Shown in pieces: positions 8,614 through 20,500 of a stretch of 57,226 bases of DNA. Below the pieces are notes generated by a model. It made no database searches and had not been told where the DNA came from. It was given only the letters and a program-made list of their open reading frames with translations. The translations under genes and the position numbers were made by a program. The DNA lies in assembly GCA_002339015.1 (NCBI GenBank), contig DDJC01000031.1, positions 17,144 through 74,369 of the forward strand, given 5' to 3'. The stretch's first letter is position 1, and every line of letters starts with the position of its first letter. Source of the DNA: Burkholderiales bacterium UBA1834 (GTDB lineage: Bacteria > Pseudomonadota > Gammaproteobacteria > Burkholderiales > Burkholderiaceae_C).

Positions 8614-9951
8614 TCAGGCGCGGATGGCCCAGAACTCCAACTCCAGGCCGGGGAACTCGCCGGCGATGTGCATGGCCATGCCGCCGGAGCTCTCGAGCTG
8701 CTTCCACAGCTCGTTGTTGCGGGTTTCGAGCTCGAAGTAGTTGAAGCCTGCGTGGTAGGGGATCTGGCGTGGGGCCACCGGCAGCGGGCGCAGCGTGACG
8801 CCGGGCAACTGCAGGTTGACCAGATCGCGGATGCGTTCGACCGGGCCGATCTTGACCTGCGTGGGGAAGCGCCCGCGCAGGGCCTCGCCCGGCATCTGCG
8901 CGGCCACGGCCAGCACGAACTGGGCGTTGCGCTGCAGTTCGACATCGGGGATGAGGGCCACGCGCACGCCGTACTTGCGGTCCTGCAGTTCGATGGGGAT
9001 CGCGGTCTGCTCCATCACCATCGACAGCGACTGGCGCAGGTCGTCGATGACCGGGCGGAAGGTGCGCGCCAGGTCGTCATGGTCGTACTCGGGGTAGACC
9101 GTGGGGCGGCGGCGTTCACGGAAGGTGGACAGATCGCCGGCCAGCGTCAGGCAGGCGCTGTACAGGCGCTCCGGGTGCAGCACTGACACGTTCTGCAGGT
9201 GCGCGAACAGCGGCTCGTTGCGGTTCACGGTTTCAAGCAGCAGGAAGTCGGCGATCTCGCCGGAGCCGCTGCGGCCGGGCTGGGCCAGGCGGCTGGCCAG
9301 GGCCTCGCCGCGCTGGTGCAGCAGGCCGTAGAGCTCGCGCACGTAGCCGTCGAGGATGACGTGGCCGCGCGCGTGCAGCATGGGGGGCACGTAGTGCGGA
9401 TCCAGCACCACCTTGTTGTCGGCGCGGCGCTCGATCACGCGGGCCACGCCCAGGGTGGCGTAACCCTCGACCGCGTCGCGCGCGAGCATCAGGCGCAGGT
9501 TCAGGCGGCCGATCTGCAGCGCGGCGTCACGGTCGGCGTTGGTGTTGTTGTCGCCGACATCGACCTCGATGACCTTGTAACGCGTGCCCAGCGACCCACC
9601 GGCTTCCTCGGCATCGGACTCGATCACGCCCGGGCGCTGCAGCGTGAGCGCCAGCACAACGAGTTCATTGCGCACATCGGCCGGCACGTCGAAGGCGGCC
9701 GGCGCGGCATCGTTGTTGGGCAGCGAGAAGGCCGTGCCATCGGGCAACAGGCCCTGGCCGGCGGTGATGGCCAGCTTGCCCAGGTTCAGGGCGGCATCGT
9801 CCAGCGTGATGGCCGAAAAGCCCCAGCCGTAGGCCCAGCCGGCCTGCAGGCGGTCACGCAGCTGCTGCTCGACGTGCCGGTCGTGCTGCTGGAAGTGCTG
9901 AGGCTGGAGGAACATGCCCTCCGTCCAGATGACTTTGTTGTTCCAGGTCAT
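8614..9951 (-). CDS. tssK: T6SS baseplate protein TssK
   Basis: The 445-residue protein begins MTWNNKVIWTEGMFLQPQHF, a hallmark TssK N-terminus (W-x-EGMFLxPQHFQ), which fixes the start at 9951 rather than the longer upstream frame. TssK trimers join the baseplate wedges to the TssLM membrane complex. Length and the conserved C-terminal segment (PGLELEFWAIRA) are normal for the family. It follows the caspase-like gene by 13 bp and precedes tssL in the same direction. Confidence 0.95.
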   Translation of the reverse strand: MTWNNKVIWTEGMFLQPQHFQQHDRHVEQQLRDRLQAGWAYGWGFSAITLDDAALNLGKLAITAGQGLLPDGTAFSLPNNDAAPAAFDVPADVRNELVVLALTLQRPGVIESDAEEAGGSLGTRYKVIEVDVGDNNTNADRDAALQIGRLNLRLMLARDAVEGYATLGVARVIERRADNKVVLDPHYVPPMLHARGHVILDGYVRELYGLLHQRGEALASRLAQPGRSGSGEIADFLLLETVNRNEPLFAHLQNVSVLHPERLYSACLTLAGDLSTFRERRRPTVYPEYDHDDLARTFRPVIDDLRQSLSMVMEQTAIPIELQDRKYGVRVALIPDVELQRNAQFVLAVAAQMPGEALRGRFPTQVKIGPVERIRDLVNLQLPGVTLRPLPVAPRQIPYHAGFNYFELETRNNELWKQLESSGGMAMHIAGEFPGLELEFWAIRA

Positions 9952-9964
9952 GGGTGGGTGGGCG

Positions 9965-11413
9965 TCACTTGCGGTTGTGGTCCAGCGTGGGGGGCGGCGT
10001 GTAGGCCAGTTCGCGGGCACGGGTTTCGAACTGGGCGGCCATCACAGGCTGGTCAAGGTTGCGGTAGTACACGGCCAGTTCGTAGGAGGCAATCCCGTTG
10101 CCCAACGCCGCGGCGTACTGCATCCAGCCTTCGTAGCGGTTGGCATCGCGATCGACACCATCGCCGCGCAGGTAGGCCCGTGCGATCCGCGCGGCGGCAT
10201 CCTTGTCGCCGCGCGCGGCCTTGCGGATTTCGGCCCACACGGGGTTGCCGGCTTCGGCCTTGGGGAAGAACGCGCTCTTGAACAGGCGGACATCGTTGCG
10301 GCGAATGGCCTTGGCGGCGTCATCGGCGCCTTCGCGGGCCACCTGGGCGCTGCCTGCCAGCGTGCTGTTGGGGAAGCGCTTGAGGTAATCATCCGACAGC
10401 CGCATGATGTCCACGGGCCAGCCGGCAGCTTCGATCTCGGCCCACAAGGCCGATTCATCCTGGCTGTTGAACTTGACGGGCGCGCCCTGGGCACTGGCCA
10501 GCAGCGACAGGCGCGTCTTGATGCGCACGTTCTCGGCGATGAAGGGGAACTGCGCCATGGCGCGGATGCCCGCCACCGGGTGGTTCAGCATGGTGTTCTG
10601 CACGTCCGTCTTGACCAGCCGGAACATGTCTGAAAACGTGATGTCATCGGACGCTGTGCTGAGCACCTTGACCAGCGAGGCCGTGTAGAAGGTGTTGGCC
10701 GTCTCGACCGAGGGCGAAATGGCGGGCTTGCCGGCGCCCGTGGAAAACACGATCAGGCAGCCCGTGGGGGCCTCGACCTGGTTGAAGCCGTCGCCGGCCT
10801 TGAGCGCGGCGCGCAGATTGGTGCGGCAGGCGTCGATCACGGTCATGGTCAGGCCGCTGGGACGCTTGGGCAGCACGTCGATCACGTCGCGCTTGAAATG
10901 CAGGCTGCCGTCGAGCAGTACAGGCTCGTTGGCGCTGGGGTTCACACCAGCGCCCAGCAGCAGGTTCTCGGCCTCGACCTGCATGCCGTGGCCCGTGTAA
11001 TAGAACATCACCGAAGCATCGGCCGGGGCGCTCTGGCATTGCTGGGCGAACTGGTTGATGGCGCGGCGCAGGTTGCCCGGGTCCTGGTCGACCACGGATG
11101 TGACTTTGAAGCCACGTTTTTCAAGCACGACCTGCAGATCGCGGACGTTCTTGTGGACGGGGGGCAGATCGAAAGGCGGTGGGTAGGCCCGGTTGCCGAC
11201 CAGCAGGGCCAGGCGCACAGGGGCCGGGCCGCTGGCCGGGGCGGGCGAGCGCGCGGCGCTGGTGGTGCGGGGGGCCGGCCCCATGGCGCCGTCGTCGGTG
11301 TAGCCCCAGGCCAGACCCGTCGTGACGCCAGCCAGCGGCAGGCCTGCCACCAGGGGCAGACCGAGGAAGGCTCGCCGAGTGGGATCGGTGGCGTCGGGTT
11401 TGGAAGGTTTCAT
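9965..11413 (-). CDS. Caspase-family (peptidase C14) protein with Tat-like leader and Sel1-type tail
   Basis: A 482-residue protein if started at the ATG at 11413 (a GTG at 11479 would extend it). The N-terminus TDPTRRAFLGLPLVAGLPLAG looks like a twin-arginine leader, implying export. The catalytic dyad of the caspase/metacaspase fold is visible: His142 in YYTGHGMQ and Cys196 in VIDACRTN. The C-terminal ~110 residues hold Sel1-like helical repeats (AARIARAYLRGDGVD...YAAALGN). It is the first gene of the visible T6SS operon, 13 bp before tssK, so it probably shares expression with it. Its role is unknown: processing of a T6SS component, effector, or a stress response are all possible. Confidence 0.85.
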   Translation of the reverse strand: MKPSKPDATDPTRRAFLGLPLVAGLPLAGVTTGLAWGYTDDGAMGPAPRTTSAARSPAPASGPAPVRLALLVGNRAYPPPFDLPPVHKNVRDLQVVLEKRGFKVTSVVDQDPGNLRRAINQFAQQCQSAPADASVMFYYTGHGMQVEAENLLLGAGVNPSANEPVLLDGSLHFKRDVIDVLPKRPSGLTMTVIDACRTNLRAALKAGDGFNQVEAPTGCLIVFSTGAGKPAISPSVETANTFYTASLVKVLSTASDDITFSDMFRLVKTDVQNTMLNHPVAGIRAMAQFPFIAENVRIKTRLSLLASAQGAPVKFNSQDESALWAEIEAAGWPVDIMRLSDDYLKRFPNSTLAGSAQVAREGADDAAKAIRRNDVRLFKSAFFPKAEAGNPVWAEIRKAARGDKDAAARIARAYLRGDGVDRDANRYEGWMQYAAALGNGIASYELAVYYRNLDQPVMAAQFETRARELAYTPPPTLDHNRK

Positions 11414-11523
11414 GCCAACAGGATCACGTTGATCGACACTCCGGCTCCGACTCGGGCGTCGGCCAATGGTTCGGGACACAAAACGGCATTTTTATCCTGA
11501 AACGCCCCGTTTGCGTAGGCTAC

Positions 11524-14500
11524 TTATTGGCAGGTCATCGCTCCGGCCGCTGGTGTACACGAGGGCGGCATCTGGATCGATTCGCTGCCTTCGGTGGCTG
11601 GACGCCCGGCGCCCACTTCGGCGATCACGCCTGCGCGCAGCCTGGACGAGACGTTTTCGGTGCGCACGGTTTCCTCGAAACGGGCCTTGCGCTGGTCTTC
11701 GATGATGGACAGCACCGAGGTCAACGCGGCTTCTTCTTCGGGGGTGGCGGTGGCCAGACCGTTGTAAAAGACGCGAATCTCGGTGGGCTTGCCGCTGCCC
11801 GGGTACACCGGCGCCGGGTCGTCGCCGCCCAGGAAGACGATGGCCTTGTCCTGGCCAACGCCGGTGGGCACCACCGTGACGATGCCACCCAGGGCGTCGC
11901 TGCCCAGTCGGGTGCGGATCCAGGCCGCCTCGGTGCTGCCGCCGACATACAGCGGGCTGCCGCCGCCGCCCAGTGCCGAGGTGGGGATCTTCAGGGCCAG
12001 CGAAGGCAGGGAGGCGGCCACGATCTGCAGTGTCTTGTCGAAGGGCATGCGGCCTCGGATCGTGCCGTCGAACTGCTGCGTCGAGATCTTGCTCGTCTCC
12101 AGGGTGATGCTGTCGCCCTCCAGTCCCTTGGCCGAACCGGCGGGGCCGGGGATGGCACCGTCGGGTTTGCCCGCGACGTTGACCTCGGTCGACTTGAGGC
12201 TGATCTCGCTGACGGAGATCGGCGCCGTGCCCAGGAATCGTGCATCGCCCACCTCACCGGACGTGCCGCTCACCGCGGAGATGCCGCCTCGGATGTCGTT
12301 GTCGCCGGTGAGGTAGATGGAGCCGTTGTTGGTGGCGTTGACGACCAGCGTCGAGGTGGCACCGGTGACGATGCGCCCGCCGCCTTGCGTCACCACGCCT
12401 TCGAAGATGCGGATCTGGGCGCCCTGCGCGGTGAAGATGCCGGGGCGCAGGGTGGCGTTGGGAGTGGCGCCGGCCGTGATGCTCAGCGTGCCGTTGGTCA
12501 GGGTCAAGTCATTGTTGAGCAGCACCTTGCCCGAGGCGTTGATGGTGCCGCCAGCATGGGCCGTGACAGCGCCGTTGAGCGTGATGTCCCGGTTGCCGGC
12601 ACCGCTGGCCAGGGTGAGCGTGCTGGTGGCGGTGCTGCCCGTCTGCACACCGGACTGCGCCGCGGTGGACTGGGCCGACTCGAAAGCCTTGCCTGTGGGC
12701 ACGCCCGCCTCACTGGCCGCCAGGGTCACGGCGCCGACGGGGCTCACGGTCAGTGCGCCATCAGCGATGACCGAGACGCTGCCGCCAGCGCTCGCACCCA
12801 CGGTGAGCGACCGGTCGTTGTCCACGCTGATGGATGAGCCGGCCTGCGCGGACAGGGTGTCGACCGAAGTGACCACATCGATCAGGCCCGAGGTGGAGGC
12901 CAGGCCGGCCGTGCCGGCGCTGATGTCGCCGGTGATGTTGCCGCCCGCCTTGACCAGCACGGTGGTGCCGGCCACCAGGTCCAGCCCCGTGGCGCTGCCG
13001 CCGGCGATCAGGCCGATGTGTGAACCGGAGATGGGTTGTGCACCCTGGGTGATGTTGCCGCCGGCCTCGACCAGCACACGGCTGCCGGTGCCGATCTGGT
13101 TGTTCAGCGCCACATGGCGATCTGCCCGGATGTTGATCTCGCCGGTGTCACTGCTCAGGGCCTGGTTCAACGTCACATCGCTGCCTGCGCCGATGGCACG
13201 CAGTTGGATGAAGTTGCCGCCATTGACGTTCACGGCATCGGTCAGCGTGAGCGAGCCCTGGGCCGTGGCGCTCAGGTTGCCCTGGACATCGCCCGCATCC
13301 AGCGTGAGTGCCGAGGCGTTGACGATGGTGGCGTGGCCGTTGACCCCGTTGGTGTGCACATCCACGGCGCCGGTGGCTGCGAGCTGGTCCATCGTGATGG
13401 TCGCATTGGTGCCGGTGGTCGTGAGGCTGGAGGTGCCTGACACCGTGACGGTGCCCGTGTCCTGCAGGCTGCCGGCGCTGGTGGCCGACAGATTGCCCGT
13501 GACCGTGGTGGCGCCGAACGTGGTGGTGCCGCCCGCGGTGGTCGTGGTCGTCAGGCCGGCGGCCGAGCCGGACACGCCCAGGTTGCCGCCAGCGATCAGG
13601 GTGGCGGCGCCCGAAGCCGTGATGGCGGCGTTCAGGGCGTTGGTGTCGGTGATCTGGATGGCTGAGCCGGTGGCGGTGACATCACCGGTGAAGTTGTTGC
13701 CCGTGTTGGCCAGGGTGATGGTCTGGCCGCTGGCCGACACGGTGGTGGTGCCGGTGACGGTGAGCGCACCGTTCTGGCTGACGGCGCCGGCGCTGGTGGC
13801 CGACAGGTTGCCCGTGACCGTGGTGGCGCCGAAGAGGGTGGTGCCGCCTGCGGTGGTGGTCGTCGTCAGGCCGGCGGCCGAACCGGAGACACCGACGTTA
13901 CCGCCGGCGATCAGCGTGGCGGCGCCCGAAGCCGTGATGGCGGCGTTCAGGGCGTTGGTGTCGGTGATCTGGATGGCTGAGCCGGTGGCGGTGACATCGC
14001 CGGTGAAGTTGTTGCCGGTGTTGGCCAGGGTGATGGCCTGGCCGCTGGCCGACACGGTGGTGGTGCCGGTGACGGTGAGCGCACCGCTCTGGCTGATGGC
14101 GCCGGCGCTGGTGGCCGACAGGTTGCCGGTGACGTTGGTGGTGCCGAAGGCGGTGGTGCCGCCTGCGGTGGTCGTGGTCGTCAGGCCGGCGGCCGAGCCG
14201 GAGACACCGAGGTTGCCGCCGGCGGCCAGGGTGGCGGCGCCCGAAGCCGTGATGGCGGCGTTCAGGGCGTTGGTGTCCGTGACCTGGACGGTCGAACCGG
14301 TGGCCGTGACGTTGCCGGTGAAGTCGTTGCCCGTGTTGACCAGGGTGATGGCCTGGCCGCTGGCCGACACGGTCGTGGTGCCAGTCACAGTGAGCGCGCC
14401 GCTCTGGCTGACGGCGCCGGCGCTGGTGGTCGACAGGTTGCCAGCGACGCTGGTGGCGCCGAAGGCGGTGGCGCCGCCTGCGGTGGTCGTGGTCGTCAGG

Positions 14501-17500
14501 CCGGCGGCCGAGCCGGACACGCCCAGGTTGCCGCCAGCGATCAGGGTGGCAGCGCCCGAAGCCGTGACGGCGGCGTTCAGGGCGTTGGTGTCCGTGACCT
14601 GGACGGTCGAGCCGGTGGCCGTGACGTTGCCGGTGAAGTCGTTGCCCGTGTTGGTCAAGGTGATCGCATGACCGCTGGCCGAAAGCGTCGTCGTGCCGTT
14701 CACGTCCAACGCGCCGTTCTGAGTGATCGCCCCCCCCGCGGTGACGGACAGATTGCCGCCGACGTTGGAGCCGCCCAGCAACACCCCGGCCGTGTTCACG
14801 ATGGTGGCATGGCCCAGCACGCCCGACGTGTTGACCGACACCCCGCCGGTGACCGCCTGCTGGTTCACCAGGATGGTGGCGTTGCTGGCGCTGGTGATGT
14901 AGCTGGCCCGGCCGCCCACGGTGATCGTGCCCACGTCCGAGATGTTGCCGGTGGTGGCGGTCGCCGTGAGGTTGCCGCCCACGCTGGACGAGGCCAGGTC
15001 GATGCCGGCCGCGTTGACCAGGCTGGCATGGCCGCTGGTGCCGGTGGTGTTCAGCACGACCGTGCCGGTGATGTCCTGCGAGTCGAGCGTGATGCTCGCG
15101 TTGTTGCCCGAGGTGGTGTAGCTGGCGTTGCCGCCCACGGTGATCGTGCCGCCGTCGGCCAGGTCACCTGTGATGGCCGTGACGTTCAGGTTGCCGCCGA
15201 TGGTGGAAGCGTTCAGCGTCAGGGCCCGCGTGTTCACGATCTGCACATGCGCGTTGCTGCCCGTGGTGCTCAGGGTGACGGCCCCGCCCACGTCCTGCTC
15301 GTTCACGGTGATGGTGGCATCCGTGTCCAGGGTGGTGTAGCTGGCCGTGCCATTGACCGTGACGGTGCCGTTGTCTGTGATGTTGCCGGTATTGGCCGTG
15401 ACACTGAGGTTGCCGCCGACATTGGAGGCGGCCAGGTCGACGGCGGTGGCGTTGACCAGCGTGGCGTTGCCGGTGGTGCCTGTGGTGTTGGCGGACAGCG
15501 TGCCGTTCACCGTGAGCTGCGAGGCCACGATGTCGGCATTGGCCTGCGTGGTGGTGAAGCTGGCGTTGCCGCCCACCGTGATGGCCTGCGTGGCGGTGAT
15601 GCCGGTGGCGCCGCCGCTGGTCACGCTGAGGTTGCCCAGAATGGTGAGCGAAGGCAGCGTGATGTCGGCGGTGCTGAAGTTCAGTGTCAGATCGCGCAGA
15701 TTGATCAGGTCGTTCAGGGGGAACAGGGATGTGAACGTGGAGCCGCCCAGCGCCAGATCACGCACATTGTCCTTGTTGCCGCCGATGGTGAAGACGCCAC
15801 CGAAGGCATTGCCGCCATTGCCCAGTTCGATGTCGGAGTTGGGGTTCAGCACGGACACGGTCACGGCACCGCCGGTCGTGAGCGTGGCCCCGCTGGCCTG
15901 CGTGATGTGGCTGCTGGAAGTTACATCCAGCGAGCCGCCGATGCTGGAGGTGGCCAGCTCGACCGCCTGTGCGTTGTTGACCACCGCGTTGGCGCCCGGT
16001 CCGTTGGTGGTCAACGCGATGGTGCCCGTGACGTTCTGGTTGTCGACCGTGATCGTGGCGCCGGAGCCGTTGGTGGTGTAGCTCGCATCGCCACCCACGT
16101 TGATGGTGCCGGTGTCGGTGATGTTGCCGGTGCTGGCCGTGACGCCCAGGTCGCCGCCGATGGTGGACGCGGCCAGGGCCACGCCCGTGGTGTTGGTGAT
16201 GGCCGCGTCGCCATTGGCCCCGCTGGTGCCGAGCGTGAACGCACCGGTCACGGCCTGGGTGTCCAGGGTGATGGTGCGGTTGGCCGCCGAGGCGATGTAG
16301 CGCGCCGTGCCGGCCACCGTGATGGTGCCGGTGTCGGTGATGTTGCCGTCGGTGGCGGTGACACTCAGGTTGCCGGCCACGGTGGAGGCGGCCAGGGTCA
16401 CGCCGGTGGTGTTGACGATGGTCGCATTCGCGCCCACGCCGTTGGTGTTGACCGTGAACGAGCCGGACACGGCCTGGTCGTTGACCGTGATGGTGTTGTT
16501 GGCCGTGGCGGTGGTGTAGCTGGCATTGCCGCCAACCGTGACGGTGCCGCTGTCGATGATGTTGCCGGCGGTGGCCGTGGCGGTGAGGTTGCCGCCCACG
16601 TTGGAGGCGGCCAGGTTCACGCCCGTGGCGTTGACCAGGGTCGCGTGGCCTGTGGTGCCGGTGGTGTTGGCCGAGACGGTGCCCGTGACGGCCAGTTGGT
16701 CGAGGTTGATGTCCGCGTTGCTGGCGGTGGTGGTGAAGGTGGCGTTGCCGCCCACCGTGCTGGTGCCACTGTCGGTGATGCCGCCAGCGCCGCCGCTGGT
16801 CACGGCCAGGTTGCCGCTGATGTTCAGGCCCGAGAGGTCGATGTTGGCGTTGCTGAAGTCGAGCGTCAGGTTGCGAAGGCTCAGGCCTGCCAGCGAGGGG
16901 CTGGCCGCCGAGACCGACCCATTGGCCACGGCCAGGTCGCGGATGTTGGCCAGCGTGCCCGCGAAGACGATGACGCCCAGGCTGTTGCCGGCGTTGCCCA
17001 GGATGATGTCCGAGGCGGCGCTGCCGACTGCCAGCGTGGTGGTGCCGCCGACCGTGAGCGTGGCACCACTGGCTTGCGAGATGCTGCCGCTGGACGTGAT
17101 GCCCAGGTTGCCCCCCACGCCGGAGGTGGCCAGCACCACGTCCTGGGCATTGTCGATGAGCGCGTGCCCCGATGACCCGTTGGTGGTGACGGCGAAGGTG
17201 CCCGTGACGTCCTGGTCGTCGACCGTGATGGTGGTGTTGGGGGCGGTGGCGGTATAACGGGCGTTGCCGCCCACCACGATGGTGCCGGTGTCCGTGATGT
17301 GGCCGTTGGTGGCTGTGACGGCCAGGTCGCCGCCGATGCTGGACGCAGCCAGCGTCACACCTGTGTTGTTGGTGATCGCCACATCGCCATCAGCGCCGTT
17401 CGTGCCGACCGTGAAGGCGCCTGTCACCGCCTGGGTGTCCAGCGTGATCGTGCGGTCAGCTGCAGAGGCGATGTAGCGGGCCGTGCCGCCCACCGTGATC

Positions 17501-20500
17501 GTGCCGGTGTCGGTGATGTCGCCATCCGTGGCGGTGACATCCAGGTTGCCGCCGATGCCGGAGGTGGCCAGGGCCACGCCGTTGGCGTTGACCAGGGTGA
17601 CATTGGCGCCGCCGCCCAGCGCGCTCAGCGTGAACGTGCCGTCCACATCCTGCTGATTGAGCGTGATCGTGTTGCCGGCGGCGGTGTTGGTGTAGCTGGC
17701 ATTGCCGTTCACGGCCACCGTGCCGCTGTCGGAGATGCCGCCGGTGGTGGCGGTCACGGTCAGGTTGCCGCCCACGTTGGAGGCCGCCAGGTCCACGGCC
17801 GTGGCATTGACCAGGGTGGCATCGCCCGTGGTGCCGGAGGTGTTGGCTGACAGGCTGCCCGTGACGGCCAGTTGGTTGACCAGGATGTCGGCGTTGCTCT
17901 CCGACGTCGTGAAGCGGGCATTGCCGCCCACCGTGAGCACGCCCTCGTCTGTCAGGTTGCCCAGCGTGGCGGTGGCCGTGAGGTTGCCGCCGACGCCCGA
18001 CGTGGCCAGTTTCAGTGCCGTGGCGTTGACGATGGTGGCGTGGCCCGCAGCGCCCTGTGTGCTGACGGCGATCGTGCCATCGACCGCCTGGGTGTCGAGC
18101 ACGATGGTGGTGTCGGCCGTGGAGGCTGTGTAGCTGGCATTGCCGTCGACATTGACGATGCCGCTGTCGGTGATGTTGCCGTTGGTGGCGGTGACGGTCA
18201 GGTCGCCGCCCACGCTGGAGGCTGCCAGGTTCACACCGGTGGTGTTGACGATGGTGGCGTCACCGTTCGCGCCATTGGTGTTGACGGCGAACGAGCCGGT
18301 GACGGCCTGGCGGTTGAGCGTGATGGTGCCGTTGGCGGCCGTGGTGGTGTAGCTGGCGTTGCCGCCGACGCTGACTGTGTCGGGCCCGACCGTGGCCGCA
18401 TCCGAGATGTTGCCGGTGGTGGCAGTGGCCGTGAGGTTGCCGCCCACATTGGAGGCCGCCAGGTTGATGGCGGTGTCATTGACGACCGTGGCGTTGCCGG
18501 TGGGCCCCGTGGTGTTGACCGCGATGGCACCCGTTACCGCCAGCTTGTCGGCGACGATGTCGGCGTTGCTGGTGGTGGTGGTGAACGATGCCGTGCCATC
18601 CACCTTGACGCGGTCGGCCGCTGCGCCGCTGAGGGTGATGCCCGTGGCACCGCCGCTGGTGACGCTCAGGTTGCCGGTGATGTCGATGTCGGCCGCGGCG
18701 AGCGTGACGTTCGCTGTTGTGAAGTCGAGCGTCAGGTTGCGCAGGTTGGACGTCCCCGAAAGCGACGGCAGCGCGGCCGCCGCATGGATGTTGGTGAGCG
18801 CCAGGTCGCGGATGCGGGCCTTCTGGTTCAGGGTGATGGCACCCGCCAGGCTGTTGCCGGCATTGCCCAGCAGGATGTCGGAGTTGCTCGCGCCCACCTC
18901 CAGGGTGGTGGTGCCGCCCACCGTGAGTGTCGCGGCGCTGGCCTGCGCGATGTGGCTGCCCGAGGTGACGGACAGGGCGCCGCCGACGGCCGATGTGCCC
19001 AGTTCGACATCCTGGGCGTTCACCACGACCACGTCGGCGTTGGCGCCATTGGAATTGACGGAGATGGTGCCCGCGATGTCGAGCTGATTGACGAGGATGT
19101 CGCGTCCGGCGCCTGTGGTGGTGAAGCTGGCATTGCCCGTGGCCGTGATCGTGCCCGCGTCCGTGATGGCACGGTCACTGGCGGCGCCATTGGTGCCACT
19201 GGTACGCCCGCTTTCAATCGTGATGTTGCGCAGCGACAGCGCCGGCAGGTCGATGACGCCGACGTTGCCGCTGTAGATCAGCGTCAGGTCGCGCAGGCTG
19301 CTCATGCTGGCCAGCCCGCTGAGCAGGGCCGCGTCGTCGTGGGTGTTGCGGATGGCCAGATCGCGCACATTGGCGAGCGTGCCGGTGACCGACACCGTGC
19401 CCGCCAGCGAGTTGGCCTGGCTGCCCAGCAGGATGTCGGAGTTGGCCGAATCCACGCGCAGGCTGGTGTCGCCGCTCACCGTGAGCGCGCCGGTCTGGGT
19501 GATGTGGCCGCCGGACCTCACCGTCAGGTCCCCACGGACGCTGCTGGTGCCCAGGGTGATGGCGCTGGTGCTGGTCACGCTGACGTCGGCCAGGCTGGTT
19601 GCACTGACCGTGTTGAAGGACGCTGCACCGCCCAGGGTGACGTTGGTCAGCGTGATGCCGTTGGGCGCCGTCGTGGTGGAGAAGGCCGATGTGCCGGTAA
19701 CGGCCAGGGCGGAAGCGTTGGTGATGTTGCCACCGGCCACCGTGACGCTCAGGTTGCCTGCGACGCTGGAGCTCGTGCCTGCGAAGCTCAGGCCGCCGCC
19801 CGTGTTGCGCAGCGTGACGTTGCCCGCATTGGTGGTGGTCACGGAGACGTTGCTGACCTCCAGGTCGACGTCGATGCCCGTGCTGCCCGCACTGAGGGTG
19901 ACCTGGCCCGCGCCAGCCTGGATCTTGCCCGCGCCGGTCGTGGTGATGCCGCCGATGCCGTCCACCTCGGAGCCTGAACCATCGGCCGCATTGGCCGTGA
20001 GTGTGATCGTGCCCGAACCCTGCACACGAAGGGTGTTGCTGCCCAGTGAAATGTGGCGGCCGGCGGAGAACACCACGTCGTTGCCGCTGTCCATCGTCAA
20101 GTTGGTCTCGAGGAAGATGTCCTGCGAGGCCTGCAGGCGCAGCTCGGAGGCGCCCCGGACGGTGTTGTCGACATTGATCGAAATGCTCGCGCCAGCGTCG
20201 GCGAAGGCCACATCGGGCGTGCCGTCCGGCTCATCCGCAAAGGCAATGCCGCCACTGGCGACCAGGCGGATGTCTTGAGGGTCAAGCAGCAAAATGCCGC
20301 CCAGCCCCATCGGGGCCGCCAGCTGCACCAGGCCATCGAAGGCCAGCGACTGCTTGCCAGACACCTCCACGAAGCCGCCGTTGCCGCCCTGCTGGCCGCC
20401 TTGCGATTCGATGGTGCCGAAGAAGCGCGTGACCTCGTCGGACCACACGATGACCTTGCCGCCATCGCCTTCGGTGATCGCATTGGCCTTGATGGAGGTA

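Noticed and set aside
13453..18605. Regular direct repeats that could suggest a CRISPR array
   Set aside because: Periods of 219 and 315 bp are whole codons inside one open frame, with no short repeat-spacer pattern.
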